22,899 nt of DNA from RGIG464 sp045643185 (lineage in GTDB: Bacteria; Myxococcota_A; Bradymonadia; UBA4248), in the NCBI GenBank assembly GCA_045643185.1, contig JAZUKH010000262.1, positions 1 through 22,899 on the forward strand, in the 5' to 3' direction. Positions 7,123 through 14,565 of the stretch are shown one piece after another. Under the pieces are notes generated by a model, which saw nothing but the letters and a program-made list of their open reading frames with translations, made no database searches and had not been told where the DNA came from. The translations under genes were made by a program, and so were the position numbers. The number at the start of each line of letters is the position of its first letter. Position 1 is the stretch's first letter.

Positions 7123-7644
7123 TTACTGAATGATCCAGCCTTCAGACGTATTGCTGATCAGGAAGGGGGATTCTTCAACGTCCTGAGTTTCTTCAGGATA
7201 ATAACCTTCGTTTTCACTCGCTTCACCAGTGCCGGTAAAGACAACGCTCAGGCTGATGGACGCGATTGCGATCAACACAACCACGAGATAAGCGAAACGG
7301 AAATTATGCGCTTCGTGAGACTCACTGACTTCTTCGTCGGTATTAGCGGCAACCGCTTCACGAACAGAGTCACGAACGTCTTCGACGACAGGCTTAACGT
7401 GCTGAACCGATTGATTCTTGAGCGACTCATAGGCTGCGATCACTTCATCAGACGAAAGTGAAAGCGCACGCGCGTAGTTGCGCAGAAAACCACGAACGAA
7501 AACCTCCGCAGGGAAAGCATCAAAGTCATTGTTTTCGATGGCGATCAGTGAAGATTCCGATATTTTCGTTTCTGCTGCAAAGTATTTAATCGTCAAACCA
7601 CGAGCTTCACGCTCGCGCTTGAGCATCATACCAGGTGTTTCCAT
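7123..7644 (-). CDS. RodZ-like protein: N-terminal HTH plus one membrane helix
   Basis: 173 residues from the ATG at 7644. The first in-frame ATG (7653) is only 2 nt from AAGGAG (7661-7656), too close, whereas the second is about 11 nt away; both are possible. Residues 4-75 form a RodZ-type HTH (GMMLKREREARGLTIKYFA, then SSLIAIENNDFDAFPAEVFVRGFLRNYARAL), the signature that in RodZ binds MreB. Residues 115-137 form one transmembrane helix. RodZ itself is about 330 residues with a periplasmic beta domain; here only about 36 mostly acidic residues follow the helix, so that domain is absent. It may be a short cell-shape RodZ paralogue or a membrane-bound regulator. A good promoter lies upstream. 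Confidence 0.8.
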   Translation of the reverse strand: METPGMMLKREREARGLTIKYFAAETKISESSLIAIENNDFDAFPAEVFVRGFLRNYARALSLSSDEVIAAYESLKNQSVQHVKPVVEDVRDSVREAVAANTDEEVSESHEAHNFRFAYLVVVLIAIASISLSVVFTGTGEASENEGYYPEETQDVEESPFLISNTSEGWIIQ

Positions 7645-7691
7645 GCTATGCATCTCTCCTTGATTATCATAGTTCCCCCAAATGTGTCCGG

Positions 7692-7721
7692 CTTATAAGC
7701 CCCATTCGACCAATCTGTCAA
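7692..7721 (-). promoter_or_regulatory. sigma-70-type promoter of the RodZ-like gene
   Basis: On the minus strand: perfect TTGACA (7721-7716), 18-bp spacer, TATAAG (7697-7692). It sits about 40 bp upstream of the start region. Confidence 0.7.
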
Positions 7722-7792
7722 CCTGAGAAAAGTCAAATTTTTAGGGACAAAAAAAATAATTTTCAAGAAACCGCTTCTCACACAAAAAACAC

Positions 7793-7821
7793 TTGCACAA
7801 ATCTAGCCTCGCGCGTATCAT
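7793..7821 (+). promoter_or_regulatory. tRNA promoter with GC-rich discriminator
   Basis: TTGCAC (7793-7798), exactly 17 bp, TATCAT (7816-7821), then GC-rich AGCGACCG before the expected start near 7828. A GC-rich discriminator is typical of stringently controlled stable-RNA promoters. It drives the two tRNA-Ala genes and lies back to back with the RodZ-like promoter. Confidence 0.75.
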
Positions 7822-7876
7822 AGCGACCGTTCGTTTGAGCGAGTCGTTGTACTCCGAAAACGAAATACACCAATAT

Positions 7877-7949
<73 letters not shown>

Positions 7950-7973
7950 TATCAAATCTTTGTAACACCGTTT

Positions 7974-8046
<73 letters not shown>

Positions 8047-8048
8047 TC

Positions 8049-8078
8049 AAAAAAGCCGCTTGAAAAAGCGGCTTTTTT
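8049..8078 (+). terminator. terminator of the tRNA-Ala pair
   Basis: AGCCGCTT (8054-8061), loop GAAA, AAGCGGCT (8066-8073), followed by a T run to 8078. It starts 3 bp after the second tRNA. Confidence 0.92.
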
Positions 8079-8139
8079 CGTTTTTGACCCATCCTTCCCC
8101 ATCCCGGCAAAAGAACGCGGGAGACCGGTAGAGACGTGC

Positions 8140-8174
8140 GGGCCGGGCGCTAGCGGCCCCCTGCGCGCCGCAGG
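8140..8174. repeat. two adjacent GC-rich hairpins
   Basis: GGGCCG (8140-8145) / CGGCCC (8154-8159), and CCTGCG-CGC-CGCAGG (8160-8174). The second contains GCGCGCCGCAGGC, which recurs inverted at about 10127-10139 next to palindrome copy C. A GTAGAGACGTG motif lies just upstream (about 8129-8139). Non-coding; part of the dispersed repeat DNA. Confidence 0.45.
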
Positions 8175-8303
8175 CCTAGCGAGATCGTTAAAATTGTTTA
8201 AGACTAAACGCCAAAACGAAAACGAGTCCCCCACCCTGCTGAACACCAACCATATACCTTATAAAATGTGATTCTTTCCTCGAAAAAAAGCAAAACTTAT
8301 GCC

Positions 8304-8309
8304 TATAAT
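8304..8309 (+). promoter_or_regulatory. perfect -10 box upstream of rpoN
   Basis: TATAAT, 46 bp before the rpoN start, preceded by TGCC, one base longer than a true extended -10. No good -35 is present at 16-18 bp. Confidence 0.4.
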
Positions 8310-8354
8310 AGACAAGATTGCTTTTTATCCTTCACTTCGAATAGGAGAGTGACC

Positions 8355-10010
8355 ATGGCTCAAAAAATGACCTTAAATCTTTCGATGAAGCAACAGCTTC
8401 GCATGACGCAGCAACTTCAGCAGGCCATCAAGATGCTTCAGCTTTCTCGCCTCGAACTGATCGATACGATCCACGAGGAACTCGTCGACAACGTCATGCT
8501 TGAGGAATCCACCGATGGCGAAGACGCCAACACCTCTGAATTCGTTCAGCTGGAATCGGGCGAGCCTACGGCGGAGATCAATGAAGGCGCCGACCTCGGC
8601 TCAAGCCTTCGTGAACTCGACAAAAACATCGACGAAAACGCTGAAATCGACTGGAACGCCTATCTCAACGATTACCAGACCCATACGCCCGTCACCGACG
8701 CAGGAAGCCAGGGATATATCGGCGAAGAAATGCCCAGCTACGAGGCAACCCTCTCCGCACCACCAACCCTCGTCGAAAATCTCATTCGACAGATCAAATT
8801 CTCGCGAATGAATGACAAACAACGTCGCATCGCCTACGAGATCGTCGGAAATATCAACGAAGACGGCTTCCTCACCGATATCACGCTCGAAGAGATCGCT
8901 GAAAAATTATCAAAAAATATAAATAATAATAACAAATACAATTCAACGGATGAGATCACAAATGATATCGAAAAAAATATTGTGAAAAATCATAGCTCGA
9001 CCGACGAGGACGTTGAAGAAGACGATCAAAACGACGTCAATAATATCGTTGCAACCAGCAACAATGATAATTGCAATGAAATTTATACACTTCAGGAAGT
9101 AGAACAGGTTCAAAAGATGGTCATGGAACTTGATCCGAGCGGCGTCGGTGCACGCGATCTGCGTGAATGCCTGCTCGCTCAGGCCGAACAAATGTACCCA
9201 GACAACAATCTTGTCATCACGATCCTGTCCGACTACATGCCGCAACTTGAACGCCGTAATTACGACCTCATCGCGCGTGGCCTCAAAACGACCCTGACAT
9301 GCATCAAACACGCGATCACGCTCATCGGAACGCTCAATCCGCGACCAGGCAGCAAATACAGCGACGCCAAGCCCATGTATATCACGCCCGACGTCTTTGT
9401 CGAACGCACCGCTGACGGCGAATATCACGTCGTCGTCAACAACGACGGCCTCCCACGCCTACGCGTCAGCAAGTATTACACAGAACTTCTCCGCGAAGGA
9501 AACGCTAACGACGCCTCCAACTATATTCGCGAAAAAATGGGCAACGCCAAATGGTTCATCCGCTCCATTCAACAGCGCGAACGCACGATCTACCGCGTCA
9601 CCGAAGCCATCATCGCACGCCAACGCGACTTCTTCGAAAAAGGCGTCCAGTACCTGCGACCCATGATCCTTAAAGACATCGCCGACGACACCGAACTCAG
9701 CGAATCCACGATCAGCCGCGTCACAACCCAAAAATACGTCCACACGCCACAAGGCACCTTCGAACTCAAATTCTTCTTTAACGCCAAAATCAACCGTATG
9801 GACAACTTCGCCGGCGAAGACGTCGCCAGCACCGCCGTTCGCGAACGCATTAAACAGCTCATCGACGCCGAAAATCCCAAAAAACCCCTCAGCGACCAAA
9901 AGATCGTCGAGATCCTGCAAAACGAAAATATTGATATCGCCCGACGAACCGTCGCCAAATACCGCGAAGCCATGGGCATTCTCTCTTCGTCACAACGCAA
10001 GGAACTCTAA
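8355..10010 (+). CDS. rpoN: RNA polymerase sigma-54 factor with an Asn/Asp-rich insert
   Basis: 551 residues from ATG 8355 (AGGAG at 8343-8347). It directs RNA polymerase to -24/-12 promoters, which need bEBP activators. Region I is present (LNLSMKQQLRMTQQLQQAIKMLQ, residues about 7-29). The core-binding domain contains DPSGVGARDLRECLL. The HTH is near 437-465 (ILKDIADDTELSESTISRV), and the RpoN box ARRTVAKYRE is at 529-538, identical to the consensus. Typical RpoN is about 470-500 residues. The excess is an AT-rich insert at residues about 187-241 (8913-9077), full of Asn, Asp and Lys, between AEKLSK and the helix before DPSGVGARDL. Upstream codons from 8268 are in frame but unlikely to be used. 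The frame is intact through the insert, so the protein is probably functional. Confidence 0.98.
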   Translation: MAQKMTLNLSMKQQLRMTQQLQQAIKMLQLSRLELIDTIHEELVDNVMLEESTDGEDANTSEFVQLESGEPTAEINEGADLGSSLRELDKNIDENAEIDWNAYLNDYQTHTPVTDAGSQGYIGEEMPSYEATLSAPPTLVENLIRQIKFSRMNDKQRRIAYEIVGNINEDGFLTDITLEEIAEKLSKNINNNNKYNSTDEITNDIEKNIVKNHSSTDEDVEEDDQNDVNNIVATSNNDNCNEIYTLQEVEQVQKMVMELDPSGVGARDLRECLLAQAEQMYPDNNLVITILSDYMPQLERRNYDLIARGLKTTLTCIKHAITLIGTLNPRPGSKYSDAKPMYITPDVFVERTADGEYHVVVNNDGLPRLRVSKYYTELLREGNANDASNYIREKMGNAKWFIRSIQQRERTIYRVTEAIIARQRDFFEKGVQYLRPMILKDIADDTELSESTISRVTTQKYVHTPQGTFELKFFFNAKINRMDNFAGEDVASTAVRERIKQLIDAENPKKPLSDQKIVEILQNENIDIARRTVAKYREAMGILSSSQRKEL

Positions 10011-10041
10011 TACATCTTATATATATAATGCGGGGGAAGCC

Positions 10042-10127
10042 TCCCCCTACGCGGCTATTTCGTATTTTTGTAGCGACGTGTGATCCACACGTCGCTACAA
10101 AAATACGAAATACGCCGCTACCCCCTC
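10042..10127 (-). repeat. bulged palindromic repeat, copy C, with a nested hairpin
   Basis: The same outer arms as copy A, but the short loop is replaced by a further inverted repeat. The result is a 32-bp stem (10051-10082 with 10086-10118), a 3-nt loop, and only the family's single unpaired C near 10113. C-rich flanks are kept. It lies 31 bp past the rpoN stop. AGACGCGTCA-AGACGCGTCT repeats follow at 10166-10185. Confidence 0.85.
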
Positions 10128-10247
10128 TGCCTGCGGCGCGCATAACGCCATGATCGCGCACATACAGACGCGTCAAGACGCGTCTTTGCTGTTCCTCAAC
10201 ACACCGCAGCCATAAACCACTTTTCTTTTTTGTTCAAATCAACGGAT

Positions 10248-11594
10248 ATGCAATACCAAATTGAAAGCCTCGCCAAAGGCGGCGAGGGCATTACTCGTGT
10301 GGATGGAAAAACCTACTTCATTGCCAAAGCACTGCCGGGTGAAGAAGGCGAATTCCGTGTCACAGAAGACAAAAAGTCGTTTGGACGCGGCGAAATCGTC
10401 AAGTGCAACAAGGTTTCCCACTTTAGGATCAAAGACACGTGCCCGGTCAAACAATGTGGCGGCTGCGGATTTCGACATGTGAAACGCGAAAACGCCCTTG
10501 AATTCAAAGCCAAAGCCGTGCACGACAACATCGTGCGCCAGGCTCATCTGCCACAGGACCTGCCCGTTAACTACTGGCCGGTCGAGCAGTTCGACGAATC
10601 ACGTCGACGCGTGCGCATTCACGTATCGCGAACCGCTGTCGGGTTTTATGCTCCCGGTTCGCACAAGATCGTCGACATTTCAAAATGCATGATGTTACCG
10701 CCCGCACTCAAAAACGCCGTGAAAGATGTCGCCACTGCGTTTGTGTGGAAATGCGACCCAATTCTCGATTTCCAGATCGACCTCGACGACCAGGATCGCG
10801 CCTTCGTCGAAGTCACGGTGCCAGAAATCGAAGACAATTCAAACAACAAGTCTAAAAAAGACGACAAATTCAACAAACGCGGCTTTAAGCAGAATAAACG
10901 ACCATTTATGGGCAAATTCGAGATCACGTCGGTCGAAACGTATTTGAAGAGCGCCGTTGAACGCGGGGTGTTTGCAGGCGCGTTGTTTGAAAACCAGGTT
11001 TGGGGCGAAAACGCGTTGCGCGACATCGTGAATGTGGATGGAGCCGAAGTCGTGACGTGGCGACGCATTGGGCGTTTTGGTCAGGCGACGCGCGAAGCCA
11101 ACGTGTGCCTGCACAAGATCGTGGCCCAGGCACTCAAACGCTATGAGCCCAACTCGGTTTGGGACCTGTTTTGTGGCGCGGGGAACTTCACGTTTCGCGC
11201 GGCGATGCAGGCGAAATCGGTCACGGGCGTGGAATTTTTTGGCGATCGCGACACGTTTGCGGCAGGCCTCGCTGACACCGCGCGCAACGCCAAACTCGGT
11301 GACGTCAAACTGCGGCTGTTTAACCTCGACAAGGGCCTGCCCGCCGACATGGAGCGCGCTGACTTCGTCATTGCCGACCCAGCCCGCGTCGGCATGACCG
11401 AGTCTCTATGTCAACAACTTGTCGAACTCGCTCCACCCGTCATTCTTTACATTTCGTGTGAACCCTCATGCCTCGCCCGCGACCTTCACACGCTGCTAAA
11501 AGCCTATGAACCCGTCACCATGCACTACGTCGATATGTTCCCATGCACACCCGACGTTGAGACGGTTATTCTGTTGTCCAAACGCCATGAATAG
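10248..11594 (+). CDS. class I SAM-dependent RNA m5U methyltransferase (TrmA/RlmD/RlmC family)
   Basis: 448 residues from ATG 10248; a TTG at 10230 would add six. An N-terminal TRAM-like RNA-binding domain (ESLAKGGEGITRVDGKTYF) comes first. Cys65, Cys70, Cys73 and Cys147 are placed to bind a 4Fe-4S cluster (CPVKQCGGC, ISKC). The SAM-binding motif is WDLFCGAGNFTF (about 305-316), then DPAR at 377-380 (family DPPR with one Pro changed). The catalytic Cys is Cys404 in YISCEPSCLARDL, and a Glu lies near the end (DVETVILL). A basic, Asn/Lys-rich insert (about 194-223) interrupts the central domain. It methylates C5 of uridine in tRNA or 23S rRNA; which site cannot be told from sequence. No close partner genes. 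Confidence 0.92.
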   Translation: MQYQIESLAKGGEGITRVDGKTYFIAKALPGEEGEFRVTEDKKSFGRGEIVKCNKVSHFRIKDTCPVKQCGGCGFRHVKRENALEFKAKAVHDNIVRQAHLPQDLPVNYWPVEQFDESRRRVRIHVSRTAVGFYAPGSHKIVDISKCMMLPPALKNAVKDVATAFVWKCDPILDFQIDLDDQDRAFVEVTVPEIEDNSNNKSKKDDKFNKRGFKQNKRPFMGKFEITSVETYLKSAVERGVFAGALFENQVWGENALRDIVNVDGAEVVTWRRIGRFGQATREANVCLHKIVAQALKRYEPNSVWDLFCGAGNFTFRAAMQAKSVTGVEFFGDRDTFAAGLADTARNAKLGDVKLRLFNLDKGLPADMERADFVIADPARVGMTESLCQQLVELAPPVILYISCEPSCLARDLHTLLKAYEPVTMHYVDMFPCTPDVETVILLSKRHE

Positions 11595-11640
11595 CAGCGG
11601 CATCCAGCCGCAGTTTTGAGCACGTCATTACACCGGAGGC

Positions 11641-11657
11641 ATGGCGCTTTGCGCCAT
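11641..11657. other. short hairpin after the methyltransferase gene
   Basis: ATGGCGC-TTT-GCGCCAT, a perfect 7-bp stem 46 bp past the stop with no U-tract. It may mark the transcript end. Confidence 0.35.
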
Positions 11658-11764
11658 CCCCACGGTTATGCAAAACATCGGCTTCCAGCCAAAAAATATT
11701 CACATAAACTATGACCATAACAATAGCATCATGTGCGTGTGAAACTGAATATGGATGAGATGGA

Positions 11765-12505
11765 TTGAAGTATATAGAATACGGAAAAGAGAATAGCGAA
11801 GTCATTATGATGCTTCATGGCGGAGGCCTATCCTGGTGGAACTATAGAAAAGAAGCAGAATTGTTGTGTGACGAGTATCACATCATTTTGCCTGTTATCG
11901 ATGGACATGCAGAGAGTGGCAGTGAGTTTGACAGTATCGAGACATCAGCCAAAAAATTGATTAAGTATATTGATGATAATTTTGATGGTAAGATCAAGGT
12001 ACTTTGCGGATTATCATTAGGAGCACAAATTGCGGTAGAGATGCTATCGCAGGCAAACAGTATTTGTGACTATGCGGTGATTGAGAGTGTATCGCTTATT
12101 CCATCCAAAATATCAGAGATATTAATTGGCCCAACATTTTCAATGAGTTATGGGCTTATCAAGCATAAATGGTTTTCACGATTGCAGTTCAAGTCGCTGC
12201 ATATTGATAAATCTTTTTATGAAGACTATTACAGAGACACCTGTTTAATTACCAAGAAAGATATGATCGCCTTTTTGAAGGCAAATACTAGATATTCTCT
12301 TTGTGACTCAATTAAAAACTCAAAAGTGATCATTAAAGTTGTTGTTGGTGAAAAAGAGCAAGCTAATATGATTAGATCTGCAAAGCAGATAAGCGAGCTG
12401 ATCCCCAACGCATTATTAGATGTAAAGCGTGGTTTATATCATGGGGAATTTTCGCTAAACAGGCCGGATGAGTATGTAAAAGAACTGAAAGACCTAATCA
12501 AATGA
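11765..12505 (+). CDS. alpha/beta-hydrolase family protein, probably horizontally acquired
   Basis: 246 residues from TTG 11765, the first possible start after an in-frame stop at 11756. Residues show an alpha/beta hydrolase: oxyanion-hole motif LHGGGLSWWNYR (17-28), nucleophile elbow GLSLGA with Ser84, and probable catalytic His226 in LYHGEF; the acid is probably Glu196 or Glu198 (VGEKE). No signal peptide, so it is cytoplasmic. The substrate is unknown. Base and codon use (ATA, TTA, AGA, AAT) is visibly more AT-rich than in the neighbours. From memory, the start KYIEYGKEN and the GLSWWNYR motif resemble hydrolases common in Firmicutes. Transfer from such a donor is the inference. A mini-ORF (ATG 11751, stop 11766-11768) overlaps the TTG. 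Confidence 0.85.
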   Translation: MKYIEYGKENSEVIMMLHGGGLSWWNYRKEAELLCDEYHIILPVIDGHAESGSEFDSIETSAKKLIKYIDDNFDGKIKVLCGLSLGAQIAVEMLSQANSICDYAVIESVSLIPSKISEILIGPTFSMSYGLIKHKWFSRLQFKSLHIDKSFYEDYYRDTCLITKKDMIAFLKANTRYSLCDSIKNSKVIIKVVVGEKEQANMIRSAKQISELIPNALLDVKRGLYHGEFSLNRPDEYVKELKDLIK

Positions 12506-12574
12506 AAATTCTTATGAAACTTAGTCGCTGTTTTTTATATTTATGCACTCGTAACGCCGCCACAAAACTGATAA

Positions 12575-12608
12575 AACGCCGCGTATTGCCGAAGGCAATA
12601 GCGGCGTT
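12575..12608 (+). repeat. bulged palindromic repeat, copy D
   Basis: AACGCCGC-G-TATTGCC (12575-12590), loop GAA, GGCAATA-GCGGCGTT (12594-12608). It has the same design as copies A-C: a GC-rich foot, one unpaired G before TATT, and AATA on the other arm. Bases within the arms have changed in compensating pairs. Non-coding. Confidence 0.7.
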
Positions 12609-12642
12609 GGCAAGCCGTATTCGCAAAGCGAATAGGCGAGCC
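12609..12642 (+). repeat. bulged palindromic repeat, copy E
   Basis: GGC-AA-GCC-G-TATTCGC (12609-12624), loop AAA, GCGAATA-GGC-GA-GCC (12628-12642). It directly follows copy D, again with the unpaired G before TATT. The two form a tandem, BIME-like pair between the hydrolase and VOC genes. Confidence 0.65.
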
Positions 12643-12692
12643 TAAAAAAAAAGAAGAAATCTATTCAGAAATATACAAACAAGGCCTCGAAA

Positions 12693-13154
12693 ATGGAATT
12701 AAAGAACCCAATGTTGATCGTCTCAGATATCGAGCGATCTGTTCATTTCTATCATAAAGTGCTCGGTCTTCATGTCATCATGGATTTTGGCGCGAACAAA
12801 ACGCTGACCGGTGGCCTGTGTTTGCAAACGCTCGAAACCTACGAAGCGTTTATTGACCATAAGAAGATCACTTTTGGCGCGAACGATTTTGAGATCTATT
12901 TTGAAGAAGATGATTTTGACGCGTTTGCACAAAAACTCGCCGATTGTGACGTGGATTATGTTCACCCAGTGCGCGAGCACGCCTGGGGCCAGCGCGTCGT
13001 GCGCTTTTATGATCCAGATCGGCACATCATTGAAGTCGGCGAAAACATGAAAACCGTCTGCAGGCGTTTTTTGGATAGCGGCATGTCCCCCGAGACCGTC
13101 GCGGAACGCATGGACGTGCCCTTGAAATTTATTCACGACTGCATGTCAACGTAG
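12693..13154 (+). CDS. VOC-superfamily (glyoxalase/bleomycin-resistance fold) protein
   Basis: 153 residues from ATG 12693 with AAGG at 12681-12684. The first 118 residues fit a VOC fold of two beta-alpha-beta3 modules: NPMLIVSDIERSVHFYHKVLGL, then FDAFAQKLADCDVDYVHPVREHAWGQRVVRFYDPDRHIIEVGE. Glu114 in IIEVGE is in the usual metal-ligand position of the second module; the other ligands are not certain. The last 35 residues (CRRFLDSGMSPETVAERMDVPLKFIHDC) read like a small HTH-type extension outside the core fold. Substrate unknown; relatives include glyoxalases, dioxygenases and resistance proteins. It follows the transferred hydrolase after repeats D and E, but its codon use is closer to the host. 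Confidence 0.82.
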   Translation: MELKNPMLIVSDIERSVHFYHKVLGLHVIMDFGANKTLTGGLCLQTLETYEAFIDHKKITFGANDFEIYFEEDDFDAFAQKLADCDVDYVHPVREHAWGQRVVRFYDPDRHIIEVGENMKTVCRRFLDSGMSPETVAERMDVPLKFIHDCMST

Positions 13155-13184
13155 CCGACCTCACGCACTAACTCACTTACTCGA

Positions 13185-13215
13185 TTGACGACCATACCGC
13201 GCGTGAACAGATACT
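13185..13215 (+). promoter_or_regulatory. possible sigma-70 promoter of the pil operon
   Basis: TTGACG (13185-13190), 19-bp spacer, GATACT (13210-13215). The spacer is long and the -10 matches four of six. It would leave a leader of about 245 nt before pilM. Confidence 0.35.
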
Positions 13216-13292
13216 ATATATAATGTTGCAAGCGCAAAACAGATGTAGGTCTTACACCCACATATTTCTAATATGAAACACCCTATCATAAC

Positions 13293-13330
13293 GTGGTGGA
13301 TCCTGTGAAAAGTGGTGGATGATTTGAAAA
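13293..13330 (+). repeat. tandem 19-bp repeat upstream of pilM
   Basis: Two abutting copies, 13293-13311 and 13312-13330, share GTGGTGGAT and TGAAAA and match at 16 of 19 positions. Side-by-side sites of this size could bind a regulator about two helical turns apart. See findings. Confidence 0.6.
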
Positions 13331-13467
13331 AAGCGCCGGACGGGGGGATTGTCCGAGCCGTACGACATGCACAAGTCACTTCATAACCCCTAAAAATGGA
13401 CTTTTAGACGCACTATGGCAAACTTAGCTATGGATTTTTTTAAGCCAACGTACAAAAGGAGACGGTT

Positions 13468-14523
13468 ATGGCTAGTGGAAAATTGCTTTTAGGGCTTGAT
13501 ATCGGATCAAGCGGCGCGAAAATATGCCTGTTAAAGGAAGTCCGTAGCTCATATGAGGTTCAGGTCGTTGACAGTGCCGAATTCGACAGCGATGATATTG
13601 TCGATGGCTCCATTATGAATGGCAGCCACGTTTCAGACGTCATTCGCGACCTGGTAAAACGGAACAATATCAAACAAAAACAATGCGCCATCGCCATTTC
13701 CGGCTACAGCGTGATCGTAAAACGCGTTCGCATGCCAGATATGACAGATGAAGAACTGCGTGAAAACCTTCGTTGGGAAGTGGAACAGCACATTCCGTAT
13801 GACTACGACGATGTTGTGGTCGATACGGTGTTGCTGGATCGCAATCCGTCGCAAAAGAAAATGGAGATCCTGCTGGTCGCATCGAAAAAAGACGTCGTGA
13901 ACGACTACATTTCGGTGGTTCGCAATGCGGGATTGGAAGCGAAAGTCGTGGATACGGTGAGCTTCGCACTGCATAACATGGCAGAAGTCTGTTACAAAGA
14001 CGACATGCAGGATCGCATTGTGGGGATCATCAATGTTGGCGCCTCGACGACGTCAATCACGATGGTGACGAACCGTGTACCGTCATTTACCCGTGACATC
14101 ACGATCGGCGGCAACCAGATCAGCCAGGAATTGATGAAGAAGTTCAACATCAAACGCGAAGAAGCGGAAGCCTTCAAGACGGGCGCCACGGGCAATACCG
14201 ACGCCGTGATCCCGAAAGAAGTTGAAGACATCACACGCGTCGTCAGCGAAAACATCGCAGGCGAAATTCGTCGTTCGATCAATTTCTTTTATGAAACGAC
14301 GGGCCAGAATCACGTGGATATGATCCTGCTTTGTGGCGGTGCCATTAAGAATGCCACGACGTGTCAGACGCTCGAACGCGCTTTTGAAACGCCGTCCGTC
14401 ATCGTCAATCCGTTTGAACATCTTCGTTTTAACGCCAAATGCTACACGGCGCAGTCGCTCGAAGAACGCGCGCTGGAATCCGCAGTGGCCTTCGGTCTGG
14501 CACTGCGTTCGACCAATGAGTAA
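13468..14523 (+). CDS. pilM: type IV pilus assembly protein PilM (actin-like ATPase)
   Basis: 351 residues, the family's normal length. AAGGAG (13456-13461) precedes ATG 13468. The actin-like fold is marked by LLGLDIGSSGAKICLL (phosphate-1 loop, about 7-22), the early domain (MTDEELRENLRWEVEQHIPY), the second phosphate loop region GIINVGASTTSITMV, and ILLCGGAIKN near the C-terminus. PilM sits in the cytoplasm under the inner membrane and binds the N-terminal peptide of PilN, linking the PilNO platform to the motor and machinery. It is the first gene of the operon; pilN follows after 42 bp. Confidence 0.97.
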   Translation: MASGKLLLGLDIGSSGAKICLLKEVRSSYEVQVVDSAEFDSDDIVDGSIMNGSHVSDVIRDLVKRNNIKQKQCAIAISGYSVIVKRVRMPDMTDEELRENLRWEVEQHIPYDYDDVVVDTVLLDRNPSQKKMEILLVASKKDVVNDYISVVRNAGLEAKVVDTVSFALHNMAEVCYKDDMQDRIVGIINVGASTTSITMVTNRVPSFTRDITIGGNQISQELMKKFNIKREEAEAFKTGATGNTDAVIPKEVEDITRVVSENIAGEIRRSINFFYETTGQNHVDMILLCGGAIKNATTCQTLERAFETPSVIVNPFEHLRFNAKCYTAQSLEERALESAVAFGLALRSTNE

Positions 14524-14565
14524 CCACTCAGGTCAATTCAGAAAACATGAAGAGAGAGGTTAACC

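Larger units (their letters stand above)
13155..13467. other. 313-bp intergenic region upstream of the pil operon
   Basis: No gene is seen. It contains a possible promoter (13185-13215), an AT-rich stretch (ATACTATATATAATG, 13211-13225), a tandem 19-bp repeat (13293-13330) and the pilM ribosome-binding site (AAGGAG, 13456-13461). This should be the control region of the pilMNOPQ operon. Confidence 0.6.

Noticed and set aside
8268..8354. upstream in-frame extension of rpoN
   Set aside because: It has no ribosome-binding site and contains the TATAAT box. The conserved sigma-54 N-terminus starts at 8355 after AGGAG.
13397..13412. possible sigma-54 promoter before pilM (TGG-N10-GC)
   Set aside because: GG and GC have the right spacing, but the other conserved bases (CAC and TT) are missing. 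One weak match is expected by chance.
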